A stretch of DNA of 64,000 bases from Closterium sp. NIES-65. Its lineage: Eukaryota; Streptophyta; Zygnematophyceae; Desmidiales; Closteriaceae. Made by a program: the position numbers and the translations under genes. Shown in pieces: positions 10,471 through 21,771 of this stretch. The notes beneath the pieces are model-generated. The model did not search any database, had not been told where the DNA came from, and saw nothing but the letters and a program-made list of their open reading frames with translations. How positions within the stretch are numbered: position 1 is the stretch's first letter; every line of letters begins with the position of its first letter. The stretch is taken from the NCBI GenBank assembly GCA_948144175.1, contig CANXME010000407.1:1-64000 (forward strand), read 5' to 3'.

Positions 10471-10780
10471 GGTGACTTTTGAGGACGCGTTGAAAGTGCA
10501 AATATTGCAGGATCGTCTGCATATATCGATCCCCACAATCGAGTGGGCAGATCGTTTGGCGAAACGTGGCGACCGCGAAGCTGTAACGATCGCGGCTGAA
10601 AATTGACAGATTTCCTGCGAAAAGTGATCAGTCGCATTCTCACTGCACAAAAAAAATGGCCAGAAAGCTTACTGTAGCATGGTTGCAACGTAGTTAATAG
10701 GGTAACTGATCGGCACATCGGTCGCTGCTGACGATCGAACGTCTACTTTCACCGCGTCCGGAGTCGACTCAAAAGTCACC
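10471..10780. mobile_element. Possible 310-bp element bounded by palindrome half-arms
   Basis: GGTGACTTTTGAG (10471-10483) and its exact complement CTCAAAAGTCACC (10768-10780) form 13-bp terminal inverted repeats. They carry the same GACTTTTGAG arm as the palindromes elsewhere. The right end is preceded by GAGTCGA. No coding capacity is seen. A partial copy of the left flank (TTGCTGCTGGAACTAACAGC-like, 10433-10470) reappears right after the right end (10781-10817), so the element lies between duplicated flanks. Confidence 0.5.
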
Positions 10781-10854
10781 TTGCTGTTGGAACTTGCAGC
10801 GAAACAGGACCGAACCACGCTTGACTTCGACTCATGCTGGTCTCTCCTGCCGTG

Positions 10855-10998
10855 AATGCGTGCTGTGATTGCGTGCTGTGATTGCGTGCTGTGATTGCGT
10901 GCTGTGATTGCGTGCTGTGATTGCCTGCTGTGATTTCCTGGTATGATAGCCTGGTGTGATTTCCTGCTGTGATTTCCTGCTGTGATTGCCTGCTGAAC
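10855..10998. repeat. 13-bp minisatellite, about 11 units
   Basis: Tandem GTGCTGTGATTGC units, the first ones identical and the later ones drifting (GCCTGCTGTGATTTCCT). It lies in the intron before the broken third exon of the EXORDIUM-like copy 1. Confidence 0.9.
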
Positions 10999-11140
10999 TA
11001 ACGTCTGCCGTGATTGCCTGCTTCCTGCTGTCCCTCGCCCGCCATTGTTCTCCAGTCTACACGCAAGACACGTTTGGAATCTACCTCGTGCTCGTGATTG
11101 CTTGTTGGCTACTAATAGCCCTTAGTTCATTCTATGCGTA

Positions 11141-12195
11141 CTGTATTCTCCCGGACATAACACCCTAGGGTATAGCTAAAAATACAGGGAAAAAATGGGG
11201 GGGGTCTCCTCATTGGAAAAAAAACATAATACCCGGGTCTTTACATATGGCATATTTTAGTGTTAGTGTTTTTTTAATTAGTCAATGTGGGTGTTTTGCT
11301 GTCAGTTTCGGCCTCAAACTTCTTCGCCCTCACGAAAATGCCATGTGACACCTCTCTTGCCACTTGCAACGGAAGATTCACCTGCACGTGGCAACAGAGA
11401 AATAGTGGGAGGGGGCAAATCTCGGCAGATTGCCTTTGAATGTGTTGAGAATATGTTTGTATGCTTTTATTGTAAGTGCACTGTTCGAAGTGTGTTTACA
11501 GGGGCTCGCCATAGCGAGGGATTTGAAACTGGTGGCGAGTCAACAGGACGCAACCGAGCACAGCGGTTGCGACCCGCGTGGCAGCTCAAGAGTCGAATCG
11601 ACAGCAGGAGTCATCGTCTACAGTACGCGAAACTGACCTGTAGGGCGCGGCAGGATACCGCGCCCTTGCCGAAGCTGAAAAGTCTCGCCAGCACGACTGT
11701 AACAAGGCAACCCAAGCGACGCAGCGCAACTGTTATACAGTTGCGCCTTGGTAACTGTTTGCCCTATGCGTTTGCTATATAACAGAATGTAATGCCTTGC
11801 TCATATTACACAATTCTCAAGCTTGTGTCCGGCCTACCCTCGGCCGCTGCTTTGGCACCACGTTACAAGCCAGGAGAGCTAACTCTGAGTGACCAATAGC
11901 CCCGCCGTAGGGACGTCGTTAATTCCTAGAGCTTCCGCTGCGCTCTAGCGACTTCTTATTTCCAACAGAATGTACCGCGAAATTTCATTGAGGGAGAAAT
12001 TCACACGATATTCTTCCGTATTGCAGCTACCCGTTAACGACTATAATAATGAATCCGTAAGAATAGGGGGGTGTTATAGAAAATCAGCCAAAAAGGGGGG
12101 GTATAGTAGAAATGAGGTCTATCATAACACCCACCCCGCACAAGCTACCCGGGGGTCTACAATTATGGGGGGGTGTTTTGTCCGGGAGTATACGG
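11141..12195. mobile_element. Non-autonomous DNA transposon with TA target duplication
   Basis: Left end CTGTATTCTCCCGGACATAA (11141 on) and right end (12171-12195) are inverted repeats over 25 bp with three mismatches; both ends are flanked by TA (11139-11140 and 12196-12197). This fits a Tc1/mariner-like or other TA-targeting element. Both subterminal regions carry G-runs next to TAGGG/GGGTGTT. No transposase is recognisable, so it would have depended on a relative. Without the solo LTR nested inside it would be about 525 bp. Confidence 0.75.
11443..11967 (+). mobile_element. Solo LTR (525 bp) with 5-bp target duplication
   Basis: Begins TGTTGAGAATATG and ends TTTCCAACA, the usual TG...CA form with short inverted ends. 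The flanks are GAATG at 11438-11442 and 11968-11972, a perfect 5-bp target duplication. A TATA-like CTATATAACA near 11774 fits an LTR promoter. No internal retroelement sequence is present, so recombination between two LTRs has removed it. It is nested in the TA-flanked transposon. The LTR differs from those of the neighbouring copia elements. Confidence 0.85.
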
Positions 12196-12399
12196 TACAT
12201 GTGATGCTCACCTCCTGCACGCGAATTTGCCTTGCACCCGGTTGGTTTTGTTCCATGACGTTGCACCCCATTTACAAGCACCTCTAACAAGTTGCCACCT
12301 AAATCAGCCAATACTAACAACAGAAACCGAGGTTTGACTGAAAAGACTGAAGTCAAACAGTCAATGGTGGGCTACACTTGCTTTTTATAAGCCCTTTTT

Positions 12400-12834
12400 G
12401 CCTCGTGTGAATTGACGAAACATTTGTGAAATGCAAAAACCGCTTATAAGCCCAAAGCACAACGCAAAGTTGGGTGCGCCAAACGAGCATTAGTTGTACT
12501 GAGCCTTCGCCTCAGCAGGGGACGAAGCTGACTGGACGAGCAGAATGTGGACAACGCATCAGAAGAAGCCGGACCTCTTCCGTTCTGCTCCATCAACATT
12601 CCCATGGACGAAGATAACCCTCGCGAAAGTGTCAACGCCGAAACCTTCTACCACTTCGCCGACAGCGGTTACATAACACCTGCGACAGTCAACACCAACG
12701 AAGCAGAACGAGTAGGACCGAACTTCATACCTGATCCAGAAGCGGGAGATGAAGCAGCTTATCCCGATGACGTAAATCTTCCCCGCTACTCACAGAGTGG
12801 ACTGCAGATTCTTGGACTCGTCACCGCACTCCAC
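12400..12834 (+). pseudogene. 5' remnant of old copia element (copia 2), pol linker
   Basis: The open frame 12547-12834 encodes an acidic, unstructured stretch of the kind found between integrase and reverse transcriptase in Ty1/copia pol. If the younger copia is removed at its TCCAC duplication, this frame runs straight into HGTVTPKEPATVQHAL at 20170 on, the normal entry to the reverse transcriptase. Gag, protease, integrase and the 5' LTR of this element are not found to its left. Confidence 0.7.
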
Positions 12835-12966
12835 TGTCAAACATTATATATGTTATGCTTGTGTAGGCTACAGTGGGTTAGCCTATAGGGGGTACACAAT
12901 TCTAGGGTTTCCTACTTGTACTCATTTCACTGCTAGTTCATTCATTCCTGTTCGCTTATTCGCACA
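12835..12966 (+). repeat. 5' LTR of copia 1
   Basis: Starts TGTCAAACATTATATATG and ends TTATTCGCACA. It differs from the 3' LTR only at the G/T four bases before the final CACA. An LTR of 132 bp is very short for a 7.3-kb copia. Confidence 0.95.
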
Positions 12967-13014
12967 TGGTATAGAGCGGGTCCTTCTAAGGACCGTTTTT
13001 TTGGGCCCACCGAA

Positions 13015-13840
13015 GCGCGCCCCGAGGCGCGATTTTTTTTAGCGACCCCTCGGGTCGCCTTTTCCCCTGCGGCTCAGCCGCCTCCACTGACGCGGCCCCG
13101 CCGCCCTCCCTTACGCGGCCCCGTCGCAGGCTCTCACGCGGCCCCGCCGCCGACTCTGTCGCGGCCCCGCCCCGGCCTTTACGCGGCCCCGCTGCCTGCT
13201 CTCACGCGGCCCCGCCCCGGCTCCTACGCGGCCCCGCCCCGGCCTTCACGCGGCCCCGCCGACGGCTCTGTCGCGGCCCCGCCCAGGCTCTTACGCGGCC
13301 CCGCCGCCTACTCTCGCGCGGCCCCGCCCCGGCTCCTACGCGGCCCCACCGCCGGCTCTCCTACGGCCCCGCCGCCGACTCTCCCGCGGCCCCGCCCCGG
13401 CTTTCACGCGGCCCCGCTGACGGCTCTGTCGCGGCCCCGCCCTGGCTCTTCCGTGGCCCCGTCCCGGCTCTCTTGCCGCCCCGCCGCCGGCTCTGAAGCG
13501 GCCCCGCCCCGGCTCTCACGCGGCCCCCGCCGCCGGCCCTCACGCGTCCCCGCCCCGGCTCTCTCACGCGGCCCCGCCGCCACACCTGCAGCAGTCGGGC
13601 AGCAGTGCAGCCGAACCGCCCGGGAGCCGAGCCGCCCTGTCGCCGAGCCGCCCGGGACCCGAGCCGCCCTGCCGCCGAGCCGCCCGGGAGCCGAGCCGCC
13701 CTGCACCCGAGCCGCCCTGCCGCCGAGCCGCCCGGGAGCCGAGCCGCCCTGCGCCCGAGCCGCCTAGCCGCCGAGCCGCCCGGGAGCCGAGCCGCTGTGC
13801 ACCCGAGCCGCCCGGTCGCCGAGCCGCCTTTCTGCAGAGC
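13015..13840 (+). repeat. GC-rich minisatellite leader of copia 1
   Basis: The leader between primer-binding site and gag opens with a hairpin-forming GCGCCCCGAGGCGC (13017-13030). Irregular tandem units of CGCGGCCCCGCC with a variable tail (13090-13580) follow, then a second array of GAGCCGCCC/GGGAGCCGAGCC units (13615-13825). No gag frame covers it. Comparable GC arrays occupy the same place in the two short LTR elements further on. Confidence 0.85.
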
Positions 13841-13927
13841 TGCACGACCTGCCCTGCCTGGTGAGCACAGTCCCACTGTCACTGCGAGCTCTTTCCCTAC
13901 TACTTGCACTGCTTCGCTGTCGTCGCC

Positions 13928-16900
13928 ATGGCTACCCCTAGTGTCCTAGCTTTTGACGCTGAGGGTCGCGCCATTGATTTTGAGGTCTGGTTAGACGACC
14001 TCCAGCTGTTCTTACAGTGCGACAGGGCTGATGGCCTTTCTCTCTTTAACCTCACCTCTGGCGCCTCTCGTGCTCCTACAGCTGATGCTGATCCCACTGT
14101 CCGCTCTTAGTGGGCCACCCGCGATGCTGCTGCACGTCTTGCTGTGCGTCGCCACCTCCCTACCTCTGAGCGTGCGCACTTTAGTCAGTACAAGAGTGCT
14201 CAGACCTTGTACGACGCTGTCGTTGCGCGCTACTCCTCCCCTGCCACTGCTGCACTGAGCCGTCTCATGCTTCCCTACCTCTTTCCTGACCTCTCTGCCT
14301 TTCCCACTGTCGCTGACCTCATTACGCACCTCCGCACTAGTGACACTCGCTACCGCGCCGCCCTTCCTGCTGAGTTCTGCGCTAAGAACCCACCCCCCAT
14401 GTACATCGCTCTCTACTACGTAGTCGCGCGCCTCCCTGACTCCCTTCGCGTCGTCAGGGACCACTTTCTCGCAGTCTGTCCCACCACCCTCACCGTCGAC
14501 CTCCTCGAGAAGGCCCTCCTCGCAGCGGAGAAGAGCATAGTCGCTGTAGGTGCTTCTCGTGGTGACCCTCGCACCCCCATCTTTGAGGGGTGCTCTCCTT
14601 CCCCCTTGCTGCCCTCTGTTGCCTCTGCTGCTGCTGCCGACCTGCTTGGTCTTGAGTCGGTCGGCGCGGCGTCTGCCCCTAGTGGGAGACGTCGCTCCAG
14701 CAAGGGCAAGGGGGGCAAGGGCGCGGGTGGAGCTGGAGGGGGCGGTGGCGGTGGCGGCGGTGGCGGCGGAGGGAGTGGGGGTGGCGGCGGGACTAGTGGC
14801 GGGGGTGGTGGTGGTGGTGGCAGCAGCGGCGGAGACGGTGGTGGTGGTGCCAGCGGTGGTGGTGGAGGCAGCGGCGGAGGTGGAGGCGGCGGAGGTGGAG
14901 GCGGTGGAGGCGGCAGCGGAGGAGGCGGTGGTGGTGGAGGAGGTGGAGCTGGTCGGGGTGGTACCCAGCAGCGTAGCGGCGGTGGTGGTGGCCAGCGCTC
15001 GCAGCGGCAGCAGCAGCAGCGCTCGCGGGACATCCCTCCGCCTCAGCAGCTTCGTGAGTGGTACGCTGGGCGTCAGAGGGGTGGGGGTACTGGTCCCTGC
15101 ACCTACGTTCTTCGTTCCGGCGACCGCACGGGTGAGCAGTGTGGGGGTGCCCACGCCACCCAGCGCTGCTTTGGCCGCCTGACGGACGCTTGGCGTCAGC
15201 AGTTCCCTGGGGCTAGTGAGATCCCTCGCTGGGATGAGCTTCTTAGGGCTGGTGTAGCGATCTTTGATCTTGATTTTGATGCTATCCTTGCTGCTATGTA
15301 TGCTGTGACTTATAGTGAGGAGAATGAGGGTTACCGGTGTTTCCAGCCCGACCCGGGCATTGGTACTGCTGCGCTAGGTGCTTGTGAGGCTGCTGCTCTA
15401 GGTGCCAGTGCGTCTGCGCTCTCAGGTACTGGTGAGACTGCGCTCTCAGGTACTGCGTCGTCCTCGTCCTCCCTCACTTTCACACTTGACTCCGGGGCTT
15501 CTCGCTCCTTCTTTCGAGACCGCACTACCCTTACTCCGCTCGGCCGGCCGGTTGCAGTCTCCCTTGCTGACCCCTCTGGGGGTCCTGTCCTGTCTCACTT
15601 CTCCACTGTCCTCCCGTGTCCGGCTGCCCCTTCGGGCACCCTGTCTGGTCTGTACCTTCCCTCGTTCTCTACGAATCTGGTGAGTGGTGCAGCCCTACAG
15701 GATGCGGGGGTTCACCAGTTCACTCCTGCGAGTCAGCGGGTGACCCACTGCACGGACGCACGCACAGGCCGACACCTGGCCACGTTCTCGCGTCGGCCGG
15801 GGTCGAGTCTCTACACCCTGACCACTTCGTCTCCTCCTGTCCCTGCGTCCGGTCAGGTAGCTGCGTAAGGTCAGGTGCTTGCTGCTGCGTCCCGGTCAGG
15901 TCCTGAGTCTGCCCCCTGTTCTTGTCGCCTCCTGTCTCACAAGACTCTCCTGTGGCACCACCGTCTTGGCCACCCCTCCTTGCCCCGTCTTCGGAGCATG
16001 GCTTCCCGTGTCCTTGTCTCTGGTCTTCCCCAGTCTCTCCCTCCTCTCCCCTCCGGGCCAGGACCTTCCTGTGTCCCCTGTGTCGAGGGTCGCCTCCGGG
16101 CTACTCCTCACTCCTCCCACTTCCCCCCGACAGAGGCTCCCCTGCAGACGCTTCACATGGATGTGTGGGGCCCAGCCCCCGTCCGTGGGCAGGGTCACGA
16201 GCGCTACTTCCTGTTGGTGGTTGACGACTACTCGCGTTACACCACAGTCCTCCCCTTGCGCAGCAAGGGTGCGGTCACTGAGGTGCTGATCGACTGGATC
16301 CGCGAGGCTCGTCTCCAGCTCAGGAAGAGCTTCGGCTCGGACTTTCCTGTTCTGCGTCTGCACTCGGATAGAGGCGGAGAGTTCTCTTCTCGCCTTCTGC
16401 GAGACTACTGTCGTGCACGGGGGATCCGCCAGACCTTCACGCTTCCGGACTCACCACAGCAAAATGGGATTGCTGAGCGCCGCATTGGCATGGTCATGGA
16501 TGTCGCTCGTACGTCCATGATGCGTGCGGCTGCCCCCCATTTTCTGTGGCCGTTTGCGGTGAGGTACGCGGCGCATCAGCTCAACCTTCACCCCCGGGTC
16601 TCTCGGCCTGCGATGTCCCCAGCCTTGCTGTGGACGGGGAAGGTTGGCGATGCGTCTGTGTTCCGTGTCTGGGGATCTCGGGCGTTTGTCCGCGACTTGT
16701 CTGCGGACAAGCTGTCCCCTCGTGCTGCTCCCTGTGTCTTCCTTGGCTTCCCCACTGACGCCCCAGGGTGGCAGTTTTACCACCCCTCCTCTCGTCGTGT
16801 TCTGTCCTCCCAGGACGTCACGTTCGACGAGTCAGTCCCCTTCTACCGTCTCTTCCCCTACCGCACTCCTTCCCTCCCCCCTCCCCCGGACTTCCTTGTG

Positions 16901-19831
16901 CCGGTTCCCCCCCCGGTAGACCCCCTCCCCCCTCAGGTTCCTGCCCCCTCAGGTGTGTCCCAGGTAGACGCCGTTGACCCGGTCGAGGTTACTGGTGACT
17001 CTGGTGCTGCTGCGGGTGCTGAGCCTGGGGGTGCTGACTCTGGGGGTGCTGTGCGCGGGGGTGCTGAGCCTGGGGGTGCTACTGCTGGGGGTGCTGGGCC
17101 TGGGGGTGCTACTGCGGAGGGTGCGGAGCCTGGGGGTGCTGAGCTGGGGGGTGCTGTGCCTGGAGGTGCTGGGTCTGGGGGTGCTGGGTCGGGAGCTGCT
17201 GAGCCTGGGGGTGCTGAGCTGGGAGCTGCTGAGCCTGGGGGTGCTGCGTCTGGAGCTGCTGAGCCTGGGGTTTCTCCTGCTGCTGCGTCTCGCCGGGAGC
17301 CCCTCTCTCCACAGGAGCTGCGCGAGTGGTTCGCTCGCCGCTGGAGGCGTGCTGCTGAGTCTGGAGGTGCTGCTGGAGCTGGAGCTGGAGCTTCTTCGAC
17401 CGTCGAGGGTGCGGGTGCTGCCGGTCCCGGAGCTGCTGGACCTGCGGGTCCTCCTGGAGCTGGAGCTGCTGAGGGCGTTGGTGCTGAGCCTACTACTGTT
17501 GGTCCTGCCTCTTGAGGTGTGGGTGGCGCTGGTGCTGTCGCTGAGGGTGCTGGTGCTGTCCCTGCTGAGTCTGGAGCTGCCGCGCGGCCTCGGCCGTACT
17601 TCGTTCCGCTCCTGCAGCAGGTTCTTGGTCTTTCTCCTCCAGTAGAGGGTCCACCGCCTGTCCAGTCGCAGTCCCTGCTGGAGCCTTCCTCTCCACTGCC
17701 TGCTCCCTCTCCTTACTCTGGTCCTACTGGAGGTCTTGCTGAGCGTCGTGAGCCTGCGTCTCGTCCCGCGTCGCCTGTTCGTGCTGCTCGCGCTAGTGGT
17801 CGCAGTTCGCGTTAGCGTCCTCCTCCTGTCCCTGGCACGCACCGGATGTCTTTGCGTCCGTCCACTGCTCCTCTGCGTGCCCCTTTGCCTTCTCCTCCTG
17901 AGTCCTCTCTTCCTGCGCTTGCCAACCCTGAGTCGGACTCTCTTCGTGCTGCCAGTCCTACTGTCACGCGTCTGCTTGCTACTGTCGTCACTGACCCCTC
18001 TTTTGAGTCCACTGCTGCGTCTGCTCTAGTCGCTGAGCTCGTCGACTTTGCTGCTCGCTGTCGTCTCGACTACGCTGCTAGTCTTGTGGCTGAGTCTGCG
18101 TCTGTCTGTCCTCCGTCCGTCGGGGGTGAGTGTGCTCTTGGCACGGACGTCCTAGAGGACAGGCAGGAGGAGTTACAGTGTCTAGCGGCTGCTTCACCTC
18201 ATCTCGCGTCTGTACTGCTTTCCCCTGAGGGAGACCCGGATGCACTAGACATCCCGACTCCGCGTTCTTACGCAGAGGCCGTAGAGGGTCCCTACTCCTC
18301 TCAGTGGCAGGCAGCTATGGATGCAGAGATGGCTTCCTGGAAGTCCACAGGCACCTACGTTGACGCGGTTCCCCCTCCTGGGGCGAACATCGTCAGTGGC
18401 ATGTGGATCTTCAGGGTGAAGCGGCCGCCGGGCTCTCCACCTGTCTTCAAGGCACGGTACGTTGCTCGTGGCTTCAGTCAGCGGCAGGGAGTTGACTACT
18501 TTCAGACCTTCTCTCCCACCCCGAAGATGACTACTCTTCGGGTGCTGCTGCACATAGCCGCTCAGCGCGACTACGAGCTTCACTCTCTCGACTTCAGCAC
18601 TGCGTTTCTGCAGGGTAGCCTGCACGAGGAGATCTGGCTGCGCCGTCCGCCTGGCTTCACTGGGACTTTCCCTCCTGGCACCCAGTGGAGCCTCCGACGG
18701 CCAGTCTACGGTCTCCGCCAGGCACCGCGTGAGTGGCACGACACATTGAGGACTACGCTTGCGGCTCTTGGGTTTGCTCCTTCTACTGCTGACCCGTCGC
18801 TGTTTCTTCGCACCGACACTTCCCTGCCGCCGTTCTACATCCTCGTGTATGTCGACGACTTGGTCTTTGCCACAGCGGACACTGCTGGACTCGCCTACGT
18901 TAAGTCCGAGCTGCTGAAGAGACACACGTGCACAGACCTGGGTGAACTGCGCAGCTACCTTGGCTTGCAGATCACTCGGGACAGAGCACGCCGCACCATT
19001 ACCTTGACTCAGTCACACATGGTGCAGCAGGTCCTTCAGCGCTTCGACTTCACGTACTCCTCGCCTCAGGCCACTCCTCTGCCTACTCGCCACTCACTCT
19101 CAGCTCTGCCTTCGGATGAGTCCGTAGAGTCGAGTGGTCCGTATGCAGAGCTTGTTGGCTGCCTCATGTACCTGATGACCTGCACACGACCTGACCTTGC
19201 ATACCCTCTGAGCATTCTTGCACGCTATGTTGCTCCTGGGAGACACCGACCAGAGCACATGGCAGCAGCGAAGAGGGTATTGCGCTACCTGTGCAGTACG
19301 TCGAGCATGGGACTAGTGCTTGGAGGGCGGAGTCCAGTGGTCCTTACAGGCCACGCGGACGCTTCTTGGGCTGACGACCAGGCTACGCAGCGGTCGTCAC
19401 AGGGTTACACTTTCAGCCTTGGTTCCGGCTCTGTCTCGTGGCGGTCTACTCGCTCGTCTTCAGTTCTCGGCTCCAGTTGTGAGGCTGAGATCTACGCCGG
19501 GGCCATGGCTGCACAGGAGCTTCGCTGGCTCACCTACCTGCTGACTGACCTTGGAGAGCCGCCTCGTTCTCCTCCAGTGCTGTACGTAGACAACAAGGCC
19601 ATGCTGGCCTTGTGTCGAGAGCAGCGCTTGGAGCACAGAACGAAGCACATTGCTCTCCGCTACTTCCTTGCTCGTGAGCTGCAGCAGCGTGGTCAGTTGC
19701 GACTTGCGTACGTGGCCTCTGAGGCCGACACTGCTGATGTGTTCACCAAGGCACTCGCGCCTTGTGACCATCAGCGCTTTTGCACCCAGCTGGGTCTTGT
19801 GCCTGTCTTGCCTCACTTGCTCTCCTCTTGA
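13928..19831 (+). pseudogene. copia 1 gag-pol polyprotein, one frame with four stops
   Basis: From ATG 13928 (MATPSVLAFD) one frame runs to 19831 with no frameshift but with stops at 14108 (TAG), 15866 (TAA), 17513 (TGA) and 17813 (TAG). Gag fills about 13928-15300 and has a long glycine-rich tract (14720-14960) followed by a C..C-GGA-H-ATQR-C zinc-binding cluster. The protease motif DSGAS is at 15487. Pre-integrase HRLGHPS is at about 15962. The integrase catalytic D, D and E lie in DVWGP (16159), HSDRGGEF (16360) and NGIAERR (16465). Glycine/alanine-rich repeats (17000-17500) separate it from the reverse transcriptase, with YVDDL at 18848. RNase H has HADASWAD, CEAEIYAG and YVDNKA. Every catalytic motif is intact; only the stops break it. 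Confidence 0.9.
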
Positions 19832-20037
19832 CTTCACTTGTACTGTGACATATATATATACCTGCTCTTGCTTGTCTAGTTTTATATATATGTCTGTCCT
19901 CCTGCATGTGAACTGGCCTCTGGCCCTGCTCTTGTGCTCGGACTGTGTGGTGACTTTGTGATCCACCCTGAGCTTGCTTTGCTTTGCTTGACTGGTCTTG
20001 TGACCCCTTGTTCTCCCCCACTTTGCCTATGGGGGTG

Positions 20038-20169
20038 TGTCAAACATTATATATGTTATGCTTGTGTAGGCTACAGTGGGTTAGCCTATAGGGGGTACAC
20101 AATTCTAGGGTTTCCTACTTGTACTCATTTCACTGCTAGTTCATTCATTCCTGTTCGCTTATTCTCACA
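20038..20169 (+). repeat. 3' LTR of copia 1
   Basis: Identical to the 5' LTR except for one base near its end. The one-in-132 difference argues for recent insertion. Upstream, 19832-20037 is 3' UTR with AT-rich TATATATA stretches and the polypurine tract. Confidence 0.95.
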
Positions 20170-21771
20170 TCCACGGCACCGTCACTCCTAAAGAGCCTGC
20201 AACGGTTCAACATGCTCTAGGGGGGGGAGCATAAGGAAAAATGGCGCGAAGCCATGGACAAGGAGCTGAAGGCACTGGAGGAACGCAACACGTGAAAAGT
20301 GGTTCCTATCGGCGTGGCACGGAACAAGACAGTTCTCACCGAGAAGTGGGTCTGACGGCACCATCGACAAATTTAAGGCACGCTGGGTCGTACGCGGTTT
20401 CGACCAAGAGCACGGACGCGATTTCACCGAAACATTCGCTCCGGTCAGCCGACACACCTCGCTACGCATCCTTCTCGCGATCGCCGCCATGAAGAAGAAG
20501 AAGTTGCGGCAAATCGACGTCGCTAACGCATTCCTCTACGCACCTGTTGACGCAGAGATCTTCATCGAGCTACCACACCGCTCCAGCACGGACTCGAATC
20601 ACGTCTGTCAACTACTCAAGTCGCTCTACAACATCAAGCAAGCTCCGCGACTATGGCAACAATACCTACACGCTCGCCTCATTTGCATCGGCTTCAAGCA
20701 ATTGCCGCACGACCAGGGCATGTACCGGCTCATGAAGGGTACCGACTACATCCTGCTAATCGTCTATGTAGACGATCTGCTCTACATCGGCTCAACTGAC
20801 GGCAATACAACCTGGTTCAAAGGGGAGCTACAGCAAGACCTCACACTCACGGTCTCATCTACCGTCACACAGTACCTCGGCCTCAACATCCGCGAAGAGG
20901 AAGACGCTATCTACCTCAGCGCCGCAAAATACGCCGACACCATCGCCAAGCGTTTCGCACTCACACCGACTGTCATCTCCACACCGTACCGCTACACGAC
21001 AGTTAACAACAAGGAAGGCTCCGCTCTACTCAAGCCCGCCGGCATACGGGACTACCAGAGAAAGCTGGGCTGCCTTCTCTTCGCAGCTGTCACCTGCTGC
21101 CCAGATCTATCCGACTCTGCAAGCCAGCTCGCCACCCACCTCAAGAAGCCTGAAGCGGAACATCTGGCGGAGCTCGACCGCGCTCTTCACTACCTTGTCA
21201 GTACCCCGACGGTCGGCCTGACTTACCATAAGAACGCAACTACAGCGCCTAAGCTAATCGGTTACGTCGACGCAGATCAGGCGGGTGACTCCGACAACAG
21301 ACGATCGCGCACCGGCTACATCTACCGCTTCGAGCCTATCGGACCTATCTCCTGGCAATCGAGCAAGCAGGAATTAATTGCTCTCTCGTCAGCTGAAGCA
21401 GAATATATTGCACTCTGCTCAGCCACCAAGGAAGGACTCTACCTTCGCGAGCTACTAGAAGAAGCAAAGTTAGCCGAGTTACCCAACTTTACCCTGTTCT
21501 GCGACAACCAATCGGCAATTCGCATCGCCAACAAGAATGGATTCGCGAACAGGACGAAACACATCGCCTTGCGATCTTTCTTCGTGAAGGACGAGATCGA
21601 GAAGGGAAGGCTTGAGCTGTCATACTGTCCCACGTCCGAGATGGCAGCCGACTATCTGACCAAGAAGCTCGGAAAGCAGAAGTTCGAATACTGCATGCTG
21701 TTGACTGGACAGAGCCACGTCAGCGACACTCCAGAAGCGAAGGGGAGTGTTGGAAACAATCGGTCCTAAGC
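20170..21771 (+). pseudogene. copia 2 reverse transcriptase and RNase H
   Basis: Continues the linker at 12834 across the copia 1 insertion. The frame shifts at a run of G near 20220, meets a stop where tryptophan is expected in ERNTWK (about 20293), and shifts again near 20353. From 20489 to 21769 it is open. It contains IDVANAFLYAPVD, SLYNIKQAPRLW, the catalytic YVDDLLYIG (about 20767) and RNase H blocks YVDADQAG, SSAEAEYIAL and CDNQSAI, then HIALRSFFVKDE. It ends just inside the 3' LTR. It is a different copia lineage from copia 1 (different LTR, much less GC-rich) and older. Confidence 0.9.

Larger units (their letters stand above)
9110..11088 (+). pseudogene. EXORDIUM-like secreted protein, copy 1, truncated
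   Basis: Exon 1 runs from about 9110 to 9934. I prefer the ATG at 9110 over 9098 because only MGAF is shared with the second copy. It encodes a signal peptide (hydrophobic TFLVTLITMLPAV), a variable region, and the family block GGPILAY...YLIYYGT and WWDMST. Exon 2 (about 10195-10315) holds the LGG.VTDD...GWES block, internally duplicated. Exon 3 (from about 11058) starts DTFGIYLVL and then leaves the family sequence at 11088. Everything after that, including the FC..CG and G-D-G-M blocks present in copy 2, is missing, and mobile elements follow. EXORDIUM/PHI-1 proteins are cell-wall proteins linked to growth in land plants; this copy cannot make a complete one. Confidence 0.75.
12835..20169 (+). 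mobile_element. Complete Ty1/copia LTR retrotransposon (copia 1)
   Basis: LTRs are 12835-12966 and 20038-20169, each 132 bp and differing at one base. The target duplication is TCCAC at 12830-12834 and 20170-20174. The primer-binding site at 12967 (TGGTATAGAGCGG) resembles the initiator-tRNA-Met site TGGTATCAGAGC with one base missing. The polypurine tract CTATGGGGGTG adjoins the 3' LTR. Order inside is gag, protease, integrase, reverse transcriptase, RNase H, which is the copia order. It is nested in the pol gene of an older copia. Confidence 0.97.

Noticed and set aside
11285..11782. 165-codon frame as a transposase of the TA-flanked element
   Set aside because: It crosses the left boundary of the solo LTR at 11443, so it joins two unrelated elements.
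12547..12888. 113-codon frame as a separate host gene
   Set aside because: Excising copia 1 at its TCCAC duplication makes this frame continuous with a copia reverse transcriptase.
12960..13909. Proline/arginine-rich proteins in the copia leader
   Set aside because: Every frame through the CGCGGCCCCGCC array is open by composition; no start or domain supports coding.
14416..15154. Long minus-strand proline-, alanine- and threonine-rich frames
   Set aside because: They are the complement of the glycine-rich tract of copia 1 gag.
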